This document shows positions 11,401 to 20,300 of a DNA stretch of 64,000 nt, one piece after another (position 1 is the stretch's first letter; each line of letters opens with the position of its first letter). Under the pieces are notes generated by a model that searched no databases, had not been told where the DNA came from, and worked only from the letters and a program-made list of their open reading frames with translations. A program made the translations under genes and the position numbers. Origin of the DNA: Listeria innocua (GTDB taxonomy: Bacteria; Bacillota; Bacilli; Lactobacillales; Listeriaceae); NCBI RefSeq assembly GCF_028596125.1, contig NZ_CP117229.1:418001-482000 (forward strand), in the 5' to 3' direction.

Positions 11401-11913
11401 CCTTATGGTTATGCAGGATACATGTATGACAAGGAAATCGAACAATATTACTTGATGGCGCGTTATTACGAACCAGAGCAAGGCGTGTTTACCGCTTACG
11501 ATCCGTACCCGGGCGATGAAGATGATCCGCAAACGATGAATGGGTATAATTATGCGAATAATAATCCTGTGATGATGTTTGATCCTGATGGTAATGTTGC
11601 ATGGTGGATTGCGGCAGCAGGTTATGGGGCATTCGAAGGTGGGGCAGAATATTTATTAACAACTAAGAAGAAGAATTGGAAGGGTTTTGGTAAAGCTGTT
11701 GTAAAAGGAGCTGTTTTAGGTCTTGGATTTGGTAAATTATACAAAGGTTTTAAGTTTTTAAAATCAACAAAAATTGTAAGAAAAAATTCAAAAAAATTCA
11801 AAAAAACAAAGATATATAAAAAATTTAGTAAGAAAAAAAAGGTTGTTAATAAGCCCTCAACTAAACGAAAAAAGGCTAAGAAAAAAAAGAAGAGCCGAAA
11901 AAAAGGGCATTAA
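5410..11913 (+). CDS. wapA: WapA/Rhs-type YD-repeat wall-associated toxin
   Basis: 2167 aa, secreted. A signal peptide covers about residues 1-31 (hydrophobic LVSLIAFMLFFSLLPG). Then come a DNRLRE-type beta domain (about 290-462), two tandem fibronectin-like modules (about 463-735, both with DGKG), a DUF6531 start-of-shell motif (about 745-810), YD repeats (about 850-1130), two carbohydrate-binding-like jelly rolls (about 1130-1475, each opening with NSGFE or NSFEN), more YD repeats, and the RHS-associated core ending in PVMMFDPDG (DPDG at 2058-2061). The last 106 residues are the variable tip: a short hydrophobic stretch, glycine-rich helix and a strongly lysine/arginine-rich end. The family is known for contact-dependent growth inhibition through released tips. 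The tip has no motif I recognise. A sortase signal is absent, so attachment is non-covalent. Base composition becomes much richer in A+T after the DPDG point. Confidence 0.93.
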   Translation: MKIHAKAKNVLVSLIAFMLFFSLLPGYAPLAEDSPVGVDAPDKKAGEQAPTEVKEERTENEVVFDNHDGSFTKQIFADPINMEVDGDMKRIDANVEKEADSDMIVPKQTPLELGFLEKMEDGAYQKLTKAGAEVTFRLKGARTGENEQAVTDQPATYKENEVTYENVFPKTDLRHLTFPQSVKEDLVLQEPNQVDTYVYQIETKLDLELAENGDVLFKNKSDETMYTLPKPVMTDSNVGTETGEAAQSENVSFKVKQLTKTVYELQLKVDTEWLNDDAREYPVYIDPSVRLDKIYNANINSAKPTETNIGSKLWDSGQNAYTLKLGKWDNSTGNNAAFLKMDTSTLNKATISKATLKVYNIWHMSPTVKNDLWYYEANAKWSPWQVTWNTVPPVTRLGSVNVGRGEWANLDVTKTVQAWASGSRVNNGFRLGTNINKNYWKKVVASENNKNYPYLEVNYTYAQPEKPTVKTSSNGVGTGTGYMDLSWKAVPGATSYNIVISNGYKYEYFNTKSTATTWSTKGKKIFPTNDEIAKGEFEFHHDGKGTDFALDPRAQYENAFQAGSTFGLRNLTRYLFRVQAVFPGGESPNSDLVFAYMPIEKPQAPVAKAYSNLAHKETGYVELNWEKSPMADGYKVLVFNGKAYEEYDVGAETKWTTQNKGIWPTKEEIAEGKYALHHDGKGAELAKDPSPVYTNSGGNYKERTNYWFRVIAYQKAGNNTTSVQSEPATPSIPEALNKQLGMVDYWTSVPVRGGEVNATNGNFLFHETDFNLEGRGPSINVNRTFNSQDDATGIFGKGWTSTLEEKLVEEENGNIVWVESDKKIHRFTKKGDKYEAPPGIYSEITKNADGYLKIEEDKSETRFLVDGRLKSEKDTKGNELTYEYTDGKLTSLRDASGRTVTLTYEGELVKELVGPEDRKISYTYNDKQELISSSTARGKLYRYGYTDGLLTSIYDPKHTEEKPYETTFAYEEEKLTEITDPVGKKTTLSYDKAEQQTTLTNEKKKKTIYSYNDAGNPKKEIVDADGLKLTTTYTYESNNLVKEVNPKGQEETYAYDADGNITKATDAYGTESYTYNDNNDVTSSTDTEGRKTTVTYDGADAVSETLATESQVSSVTQYDAYGNPIRGSGELSSGGNLLQNSGFEKGAGVSNWTLIQSDAKGSMTFDNTQSAPGALGGSGSVKLTSEANSTVKGYSSVTQRVDVEPETTYTFSAWIKTSGMTNADALLIGRLQDANAKDVTDAGVWQSNRATSIKKNGDWVKRQLTFKTSKNTRQVLLYLDNEQPAPHKGKGTIWYDNVQFEKGSVASSYNPVVNNSFENHNGTLPTGWMRTGNTALTQAKVVDNQSHSGDSAVYFERKATSEAYTHIVQDVPVNQKEAKALTISALSKSEDAKANGSVATMSNDYSVWGTVYYQDGTTSSVQGQFPLGTNDWNRSAVVVKPTKPVKMIKVYTMFRNGLTGKAWFDDVRVIEGEVLTKNEYDASGNYVTASYDEEGRKISFTYDIYGNKTSETDEKGNKKTLTYDADNALIDTKLANGTSVAYKYDDNGNTTEKNVTASGKTQKNIYEYDVDNKITAFTDALNRTIKYEYDAAGNETKAIMPNGRVTESTYDSADRMDGIKWNDKLAFKFQYDPNGNQTKVTDEINSIVTDKTYDDANRITKVAERGGDVSYTYKDKPTKDNKGKTDKVGEVAINHGDYTAKTSYTYNDLDRNTRVNDGSKNAYFEFDEFGNINVYTAGNGTAANYTYDSTQKVTNAAISSASGTQILDENYTYDAASNRTSIDNKQDGKTTYEYDAVNQLTKETLPDGTVKAYTYDGFGNRTQVAISGSETKTIAASYNDGNQLVSWNGEALTYDANGNRTSDGKYTYTWDTGDRLSSITKKGESEPFTSYTYDDDNRRLSKTVDGVTTNYHYDGDSIDVLYETDGDGKVVRQYVYSDDNVRLAMKMNGKTLYYHYNAHGDVIALTDEAGKIVAEYAYDAWGNVLKNTASTEEAKANPYGYAGYMYDKEIEQYYLMARYYEPEQGVFTAYDPYPGDEDDPQTMNGYNYANNNPVMMFDPDGNVAWWIAAAGYGAFEGGAEYLLTTKKKNWKGFGKAVVKGAVLGLGFGKLYKGFKFLKSTKIVRKNSKKFKKTKIYKKFSKKKKVVNKPSTKRKKAKKKKKSRKKGH

Positions 11914-11941
11914 AGATTGAAAAAGAGAGGAGTTTATTTTA

Positions 11942-12097
11942 TTGTTATTAACAATTTATATAGCCCTAGTGATTATTTGTCTATTAATTTGTCTTAGTTT
12001 AGAGTCGAAAAAACAAAAATGGAGTAAAATATTGTTCTGGTTAGTATTTGCTGTAGGGGTTTTTTTTACAATTCGGATAGGGGATTTATTTCTATAA
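11942..12097 (+). CDS. 51-aa two-helix membrane protein, candidate WapA-tip immunity protein
   Basis: A short gene beginning with TTG, 28 bp behind wapA, with GAGAGGAG at 11925-11932 nine bases before the start. The product has two hydrophobic stretches (residues about 3-19, LTIYIALVIICLLICLS, and about 31-47, LFWLVFAVGVFFTI) joined by a short basic hydrophilic turn (ESKKQKWSK). In wapA and rhs loci the gene immediately 3' of the toxin tip normally encodes the cognate immunity protein, and membrane immunity proteins are known for membrane-acting tips. Assignment rests on position, ribosome site and the clean reading frame; there is no family match. It could also be a chance frame. Confidence 0.6.
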   Translation: MLLTIYIALVIICLLICLSLESKKQKWSKILFWLVFAVGVFFTIRIGDLFL

Positions 12098-12177
12098 GAA
12101 ATGAAAATTTAGAAATTATCTTAGTAAACAACGAATCACGCTTATTTGGAATGTAATAAATTAAAAAGTAGAGAGCT

Positions 12178-12275
12178 TCTCTATTTTGGTGACAAAGTAG
12201 AACAAAATTTGATGAACAAACTAAAAATAAACTGAGAATAAGCCTTTCGCTTATGTAAGGAGAACTTATTCCGAA
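12178..12275 (+). pseudogene. Remnant of the 3' end of a paralogue of the 184-aa gene
   Basis: 12178-12245 closely matches the last coding bases and the post-stop sequence of the gene at 12526-13080: GTAGAACAA.ATTTGATGAAC, then AAACTAAAAA.TAAACT.AGAATAAGCC. The frame is broken by a TGA at 12190 and the terminator that follows is degraded. It shows that a second copy of this gene once stood here. Confidence 0.7.
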
Positions 12276-12525
12276 AATGAAAGTTAAGTGGATAGTTATA
12301 TTGTTAGATGTTCAGAAACAAAAATCCTTGATAAGGAAAAAATAATGCTAGACAAAACTAATAATGTACCACAAATAAAAATATTTAATAATATTTCGAA
12401 CTAAGCTCGGTTGCTAAAAAATTACACCCAGATTAGGAATGTAAGTAATTGAATAATATTTTTAGTTTAATCGTTTAGCCAAAAAATATAACTATTCTTT
12501 TTAAACTCCTAAGGAGGAACCAAAA
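12276..12525. other. A+T-rich gap, probably decayed sequence
   Basis: No frame, RNA motif or strong inverted repeat is seen, apart from the TAAGGAGGAA ribosome site (12509-12518) of the next gene. With the remnant before it and the broken wapA piece after the next gene, it reads as degraded toxin-locus DNA. Confidence 0.4.
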
Positions 12526-13080
12526 ATGTCCACAAAATTCATGTATGAAAGATTACTAAAATGCCAAGAAGCAAATAAACTAGTAGCCATCTATGCGTCA
12601 CGCGAAGACGAATATTTCGAGGCGGGCTACATTGAAGCAGTTACAGCGAGTGATGTTATGTTTCGCTCGAGACGTTCGGACGGTTACGAAGAGGGACATG
12701 TTGTTCTTCCGTTAGAATTAGTGTACCGAATAGAAATTGACACGGCACATTTAAAAACAGCCGAACTACTCGCAAAACATCTTAATCAACAAATCAGCTC
12801 AGGATTATTTGAGAAAGCACCAAACAAAAAGCATTCTCTTTTCGAAATTGCCGCTGATTATGTATACCAAAGTAAAGAGATAATCTTTATTGACATCATA
12901 GGCGACGAGACGCCAGTAATTGGAATGATCGCTGAAAATGAATATGAAGGATTAGAAATTACTTTAGTGGATGACGAAGGTCGATTAGATGGAACTTGTT
13001 GGATAAAGAAAGAAGATATTCTAGCCCTGCGTTTCGGCGGCAGTGTAGAACAAGATTTGATGAACAAACTAAAAAAATAA
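12526..13080 (+). CDS. Small two-repeat protein (paralogue of the 169-aa protein), possible immunity protein
   Basis: 184 aa, soluble, acidic, with a strong ribosome site. Not recognised as a named family. Two copies of one module are visible: residues about 10-68 (KLVAIYASREDEYFEAGYIEAV...GYEEGHVVLPLELVYRI) and about 107-168 (IIFIDIIGDETPVIGMIAE...GRLDGTCWIKKEDILAL), each a likely small beta-barrel. It is paralogous to the protein encoded at 4647-5156, and a fragment of a third copy lies at 12178. Repeated small paralogues behind a polymorphic toxin often are immunity genes kept against different tips. That is inference here. An intrinsic terminator follows. Confidence 0.75.
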   Translation: MSTKFMYERLLKCQEANKLVAIYASREDEYFEAGYIEAVTASDVMFRSRRSDGYEEGHVVLPLELVYRIEIDTAHLKTAELLAKHLNQQISSGLFEKAPNKKHSLFEIAADYVYQSKEIIFIDIIGDETPVIGMIAENEYEGLEITLVDDEGRLDGTCWIKKEDILALRFGGSVEQDLMNKLKK

Positions 13081-13086
13081 ACTAAG

Positions 13087-13122
13087 AATAAGCCCTCCAC
13101 TTTTACAGGGAGGGCTTATTAT
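13087..13122 (+). terminator. Intrinsic terminator after the 184-aa gene
   Basis: AATAAGCCCTCC (13087-13098) pairs with GGAGGGCTTATT (13109-13120). A degraded form of this same hairpin follows the remnant at 12178. Confidence 0.75.
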
Positions 13123-13265
13123 AAAAGTAAGAGATGTAAATAATACAAATCAGAAAAATAAACTTTACGGGAGCATATGATTAAATAATAAAAGAAATAC
13201 TTAACTTGAATTCGAATAATTTAAAAATAAAATGTATCCGCTATAAAACTTACATTTATTACGTT

Positions 13266-13460
13266 GGTGGTATTGAGGTTCTATATGAAGCGGATAGGAA
13301 AGTAGTTCGTCAGTATGTTTATTCGGATGATAATGAAGACGAATGGGAAAACACTATATTTATAATACACATAGTGATGTTAGTACTTTGATGAATGATG
13401 CTGGTAAGATTATCGCATAGTATGTGCATAATTCTAAGCTTATGTAGTGATTTTGGGTTG
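13266..13460 (+). pseudogene. Orphan, broken wapA core fragment
   Basis: This stretch is a diverged copy of wapA 11157-11358 (the conserved RHS core before the tip). AAAGTAGTTCGTCAGTATGT and the next TTATTCGGATGATAATG are identical in both, and similarity continues through CATGGCGACGTA/CATAGTGATGTT and GCAGGTAAAATTGTCGC/GCTGGTAAGATTATCGC. Small deletions break the frame and in-frame stops follow. No start or ribosome site belongs to it. It is what remains of a displaced wapA 3' cassette; the intact gene behind it (13477-14040) may be the immunity gene of that lost tip. Confidence 0.8.
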
Positions 13461-13476
13461 GAAAGAGGTTGGCCTT

Positions 13477-14040
13477 ATGAGCAAATTAACTAGTGATGAA
13501 GTCGAATTTAAAATAAAAAAACTTATCGATTTAGAAAAAAATTTACCGAAACAAATATTTTCTAATCCCTCAAAATACAATTTTTATTTTGAAGAACCAG
13601 AGGCTATTTATATGGATACGAATGAATTTGTCCATATGATTAAACAAATTGTGGAAATTACACAGGATGAGAAAGCATATATTAGTGAAATTTTGAAAGA
13701 AGATAAATTTTTACAAAAGAGCAAAACTATCTTTAATTTAAAGGAAGTAATAGACTTTACACAGGAAGAGGGTAGTATAGTAGAAAATTTGGATTTTGAA
13801 AATATAACCGAGACAACGATATTTTTATATTGCTATATGTATTTTCCTTCTGAGCAACTCTTTCTTTTCGTTAATGAATATTCAGACACAGCCCTTTTAG
13901 CGATTGATAAAAAACTTGATATTGATATTCCTTGGTATGATGTAGAAACATTTTTGACTGTGGAGAATCTGGGGATGAAAGATAGGCTATACAGGAAGTT
14001 CAGGAAGCGTTTAGTTAATAATTATAAAAAACATGAATAA
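13477..14040 (+). CDS. Hypothetical protein behind the orphan wapA fragment
   Basis: 187 aa from the ATG at 13477, which has GAAAGAGG upstream; an in-frame GTG at 13447 lies inside the wapA fragment and is less likely. Soluble, acidic, helical, A+T-rich codons, no recognised domain. The visible features are a WYDVETFL line near residue 158 and a basic C-terminus. Its position right after a displaced wapA core fragment suggests an orphan immunity protein, since orphan tip/immunity pairs are typical of Rhs loci. The assignment is by context only. Confidence 0.65.
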   Translation: MSKLTSDEVEFKIKKLIDLEKNLPKQIFSNPSKYNFYFEEPEAIYMDTNEFVHMIKQIVEITQDEKAYISEILKEDKFLQKSKTIFNLKEVIDFTQEEGSIVENLDFENITETTIFLYCYMYFPSEQLFLFVNEYSDTALLAIDKKLDIDIPWYDVETFLTVENLGMKDRLYRKFRKRLVNNYKKHE

Positions 14041-14074
14041 ATAAGTCTTTAAAAAATTAATAATTATTTTTAGT

Positions 14075-14107
14075 AAATCCAATCCTTTAAAAGGATTGGA
14101 TTTATTT
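14075..14107 (+). terminator. Intrinsic terminator
   Basis: AAATCCAATCCTTT and AAAGGATTGGATTT form a near-perfect palindrome followed by TATTT. It closes the wapA neighbourhood on the right. Confidence 0.6.
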
Positions 14108-14311
14108 GGCTATCAACAGATTTTTTACGACTCTTTGTAAAGTTAGCTCTAACAAGGTATATCGATTTTTATGATTCTCATTGTTCACTTTTTGTTCACA
14201 TTGTAGCTTTTTTTACGAATTTTGGATGAAACCGCATATATTTAATGACTAATTGGTTATTTATAATGAATAGTAGTCGACTTACAATATTTAGAACGGA
14301 GGAGAAATGAA

Positions 14312-17300
14312 TTGATCAGAAAAATCTTTATCGGGATTTTGTCATTTACTATCTTAATCCAAACTGTGATTGTTTCAAACTTTAATGTTGTTTATGCAAC
14401 TACTGAAGAGCAACAACAAAAAGTTATTAAGTTAGAAAAAAAATCAACTAATAATAATATAATTTTAATAAAAGATGCTGTTAAAGATAAAGAATATAAA
14501 TTATCTTTACCAAAATCTTTTAGTTTAGATGAGAAAAAGACAGGCAAAGAAGTTGAATATAACAAAGAAAAAAATGAACTAACAATTATAGGAACAGGGG
14601 AAGAAATAACGCTATATTTACTTGCTTCTCAAACAGGAAAATACGAACTTGAACTAAAAGAAGGGGACAAAGTACAAGCCAAGTTAGATTTAATTGTAAA
14701 AAATGTAGATGAAGAAGTCGCAAAAACAGTCGAAAAATCAAATAGACAGTTACTGCGTTCATCCATTTCGGATAAACTATTTCTTCAAGCTGATTCAAGT
14801 AAAGCCACATTAGCTAATTATACAGAACAAATAACTTTTAACTATTCTATTAATTTTCTAGATGGTTCTACGACATTGAAAAACGGTAAATTAGTAATAG
14901 ATTTTAATAACTCTAATCTTGAACTAGTGAATTATCCTAAAGATACAGCAGCAAATAGGAATATAAAATCAACATCTTATAGTGCGATTACAGGTAAATT
15001 AACCATTAACTTAGTGGATAATATATCTAGTGGTGCTCCATTTGATATTCCAATCGTTGTAAGAGCTGGTTATGGTGCAAAGCCAGGAGTACCAATGAAT
15101 CTAAAAGCTACACTGTCAGGAGAGAACAGTGCTGGTGCCACATATACACCAGCAGAAAAAACAACCACCGTTAATTTAGAAGAAAATAGCAGCAATCTAG
15201 ACTATAGCCCAATTACAGCAGGTGATAATAGCTGGGCTTTTAGTATGAAAGAACTCGCATTTTCACTTAAGCCAGGTGGATATACCATCCAATGGCCTGA
15301 AATCCAGAAGAAAAGTTCGGAAAATAAAAGTTTCAAAAATTTAAAATTAGAATTTCTTAAAGAAAATGGTGGGGATATTATATCTGTTAATACGGCAGAT
15401 CCTTACGTAATTAGATTCGGAGAGCCTTATTGGTCACAGCTTAGCACAGTTAATGGTAAAGCAAATGTACTTGTTAATGATGATGAGAAACAAGTAGTCG
15501 AATATGGACCCATTAACGCTAATATTTACCAAAGAATACAGGTATCAATGGCAGCGAAAATACCAGCAGATGCGGTTAAAGGAACAGAGTATACTGGTAC
15601 GGTAAATGTATATGATGAAGATATTTTGGTAACTTCCATTAAAATTAAGACCGAAGTGACTGACTCAGCGACTTCAATAGCTGTTGATAGCAAAGTTTCT
15701 AAAACAAGCATATCAGAAGGCGATGTACTGGAATGGGGATTCATGCCTAGAATATCTTCTGCGGCACCAGGTGTTAATGATTTAGAAATTGTAGCACCAA
15801 TTCCTAAAGGGATTAAAGTACTATCTTACATCCCGAACAATAACTCAATGGCAAGTATGAAAAAATTAGAGTACTATCAGAATGGTAAATGGGTATCAAT
15901 GGCTCCACAAACTTCTAGTGGTTGGGATTTTTCAAAGATTGACCAGTCTGTTAATCGTATTGAAAAGCTAAAACTTACTTCTAGAGACGGAATTATTAAT
16001 GATAAAGATATGCCGCCGTATACTCATGGAACAATACGAATGCAAAATACTGGTGTGAAAGCAGGAGAATCCTTTACACTCCAACCAGAATCTATCACTT
16101 ATACAGACTCTGATAAAACCAGTAAAGCAATTGATACAACTGCAAGTAGCTATGAAAAGAAAGTTCAAGTAGTAGAAAAAACTTCTACTCCAGCGAAAAT
16201 AAATGGCGATGTTTTCTTATCTTCAACTGCTGGTATTTATGGCAAAGGATTTGAAAGTACAATTTTTTTTAATGGCGACAAAATTGCACAGTCAGTTCGT
16301 TTAGGCTCATACGGAAGTAAACTAGAAAATCCATATATTTTTGTGGTAGTACCAAAGGGTATCGATGTAGAAACTATGAAAAATTTCATTCAACAACCGT
16401 ATAGAAGTATATTAAATTATACGTATGCTCCTGCTAATGGAACGAATACTCTTTACCCTAAATCCAGTGCAGATGTTAAGGGAAAAGAAACTTTATCAGA
16501 TGGTTCCACATTGTATTACTGGGAAGCGCCGGATACTGGTTTAGCACCAGGCATGGAAAATTGCGAAATGCTAGCCTTAGATTTAGTTTTTAAATTAAAT
16601 AAAGCAAACAGTGGCGCAAATAAAGTAGAATTTGGTATGGGATCAATGACAGATTCCAGTTGGAATTTATATGGTGCTGCTAATTCAGGATTTGAAACAA
16701 AAGAATTATCTGCCGAATTACAATCCAAACTTCCCGGAGTAACATCTACTAAATACTTGTCTAAATCGAAGACGGCAAATGTAGGTGCATCTAATAGTAT
16801 TGCAACTAAAATGAAAATTAAAGGAAGTCAAGATAACGACTTTGTTGATGTTAGTGCAAATACAGCTACTACAATTCCAGGTAAAAGAGTAGATTATAAT
16901 TTAACATTTGAAAATAATGGTACAAGAAGTATGAAGAACTTAGAAATTATCGATATACTTCCGCACAAGGATGATCAGTATGTTTTAGGCACTGGTCCAC
17001 GCGGATCGAAATTTTCGGTTATCCCAACTAGTGAAATTGAAGTTCTTGTTAATGGGAAGAAAAGTGATTCAGCAACTTTAGAATATTCAACAAGTAATAC
17101 ACCTGAACGTTTCGATGCAAACGGGGAGGATGTAGCAGGTGACCCTTGGCAAATCGTGGCACCAACAAGTATGGCAGATGTGAAAAGTTTCCGTATTAAG
17201 CTACCAAATACAGAATTCAAAGTAGGAGACGAAATCAGCCTAAACTTTGAAGCAATAGTGCCAACAGATGCTCCAAGAAATGGTGAAATAGCATATAACT

Positions 17301-20300
17301 CGATTGCTTACCGGATTGATAAGGAAACAAGTTCTGGTACAAGCAAATTAGCATCAGAACCCCCTCGTGGCGGAGTAAAAAGTACAAATCCATCAACAGA
17401 TTTAAACATAGCCGGTAACTCTTTTTCCGATCTTAACAAAAATGGTGTACAAGATGCAGACGAACTAGGTTTAAACGCTGTTAAATTAGATTTATACAAA
17501 AAAAATAACAATGAATTTGAGAAAGTGGAAACCGTTTATACTTCCTCGGACGCTTTGGATAAACAAAAAGGTTTATTTGATTTTAATGGCTTGAGTAATG
17601 GAACATATAAAATAGCTGCTCATCTACCAAATAAAAATGCAGACTTTATTACTACCGGTCCAAATAAAATCGTAAAAGACTCAAAAGATGATTCGATTGG
17701 CTGGATAACAGTCAATAACTCTACAGAATTCACAATTGATGATTTGGCTAACGGAAATCCTAAAAATCTAGTTGGGATTCAAATTCCTATTTATATGGCA
17801 ACACCTATAAAAGGCGCTGTTGTTTTTGTAAATAAAGACGGAGAACCAAAAATCACATCTTACGGTCAAGATTATGAAATAGCTTTATTTGATAAAGATG
17901 GAAATGAAGTACAATCAGCAATTAAAACGAATAGTAAGGGAGAATTTTCTTTTGATGATGTAGCCATTAAAAACCCAGCTGATTTTAAATTAAAAGTAAC
18001 TGCACCAACTGGAACGAATTTTGTCTACTCAGCAAAAAATCCTTTATTTAATATGTCTACAAAGGAATATACTTTAAATAGTGTAGTTCCAGGCGTGGGT
18101 GGGGTAGCAGAAATTTATATTACTGAAACTAGTAAACCAACTACAAAGATTATACTAGATAAAGCAGTTACTCCAAATGCAATTACAATTGAATCAAGTG
18201 ATGAAGCTACAGAAGTAACAAATGAATGGACAGTAGTAGATAGTAATGGAACAGTCGTTTATTCTGGAACCGGAAATACGATTCGTATTCCAAACGATGA
18301 AGGAACGTATATAGCTAAAAACACAGCAACAGATGAGGCTGGAAATACCGCTTCTGATGAAAAAACGTTTGATATAGATTATACAGTTCCGACATTAACA
18401 GTTAATCAAGATACATCAGCAGAAGTGAATAGTACTGAGGCAAATATTGATTGGATTAAGCCGTTAAATGTAGCAGCAACAGATACGCATGATGGAAATA
18501 TCACGCCAGTAGTAGATTATAGTAAAGTTAAATGGGATGTACTTGGAACATACCCAGTTACTGTTACAGCAACAGATGCAAGTGGCAACAAAGCTACTCA
18601 AACAGTAAATTTACGCATAGTAGATACTACTTCGCCTACAATTTTAATAACGAATAATCCATTAACGTATTCTATCGAAAACATGCGAAAATTAACTGAA
18701 CAAGAATTGTATAAAGCGGCAGGACTTATCGGTGGAGATAATTATGATTTAGCACCAGGTCAATCAGTCCAACCAAATAAACAGCCAATGGTATTTACTA
18801 GCAACTTTAGTACTATTTTTAGTGACATCGCTAGTGTGAAACCTGGACAATATCAAGTTCAAGTGAATTTAGCAGATTCTAGTGGAAATCAAGCTATTCC
18901 ACAAACAATTACTATTAATGTAGTAGATACCATGGGACCAGTGATTAAAGCAGATAATGTGTCTTACCACGTTAATACAACAAAAACAGAAGCAGAATTC
19001 TTCCAAGATGCTCGTTTAGATGTGACAGATAACAATGATGATACAACTAATTTAATTATTACTTCTAATTTTGCAGAAAAAGTGAATTTGAATAAGCCTG
19101 GTAAGTATGAAGTAACCATCAGTGCTACAGATACTAAAGGCAATCAAACAACAAAAGAAATAACAGTTCAAGTAAGCAAGGATAAACCAGTCATTACTGC
19201 AGGTCCAAAAATAAGCTACCAAGGAAAAACCGAAGTAACAGAAGCTACCTTTTTAAGCGATATCCACGGGGAAGTAACGGATGAATTAGATGGTGATGTT
19301 AAAATTACTAGTGATTTTGCTAAAAAAGTAGATTTTAATAAAGTAGGAACATATACGGTTACTTTAAATGCGAAAGATGAATATGGTAATACTGCAGAAC
19401 CTGTAAAAGTGTCAGTACGCATCTTTAATAAGATCGCACCAACTTTCAATAATGCTGATAATAAAACAATTGAAGCAGTAAACGAGTTACCATCATTAGA
19501 ATCTATATTTAACATTGAAGCAAAAGACTATCTTTCAGGTAATAAATTAAAAGTAACTTATACACCAGATCAAACAATTAAAGGCAATGTTTTAGGTGAG
19601 TATTCTATTAAAGTCACAACGAAAGATGATTCAGGCAACACAGCTGAAACAACTGTTACTTTAACAATTAAAGATACAACAGGACCAAGCATAAAAATGA
19701 CTAAATCAACAAACAAATTAGAAGTACAAAGCAAAGAACCGAATTGGATAACTTTCTTTGGAGTAAAAGCGACTGATATTGTTGATGGTGATGTAACAAA
19801 AAATATTAAAGTAGACAGTAGTGAAGTCAATCTTAATAAAGTAGGAACTTATCCTATCTACTTTACAGTTACAGATGCACTTGGAAATGAAGCTAGTAAA
19901 TCAAAAAGCACAGTGCAGATTGTAGATACAAGTAGTCCTGCGCTAACAATCGACAAACTAGAAATTAGTTATCCAACAGGAAAAACAGTTTCTGATAAGC
20001 AATTTCTACAAGATATTGGTACTAAAGTTACAAATAGTTATGGAACAGTAAAAGTAACTACTAATCTAAGTAAAATTGTTGATTGGGACAAAGCTGGACA
20101 GTATAAAGTAACTGTAACAGCGACAAATTCATCTGGAGGCGTTGCTGAGAAAACGATTCTATTAACGGTCAAAAAAGCTGATTCAGCGTTTATAGCAATA
20201 CCAAGTAAGAATGATAATAATAACAAACCAACAAAAAATATCCCAAAAACAGGAGATACTTTAAATACAGAGCTAATTGTCTTTGGTGTTATGTCGCTAC

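Noticed and set aside
7900-11500. Repetitive DNA as a possible CRISPR or tandem-repeat array
   Set aside because: The repetition is at protein level (YD repeats) with irregular spacing and no conserved DNA repeat.
11593-11913. Nuclease or deaminase toxin motif in the WapA tip
   Set aside because: No HNH, EndoU, deaminase HxE/CxxC or ADP-ribosyltransferase pattern is visible. Lysine richness alone is not evidence for a nuclease.
13206-13391. A 61-codon open frame as an independent gene
   Set aside because: Its second half is the broken wapA core fragment in a frame interrupted by stops, and there is no ribosome site.
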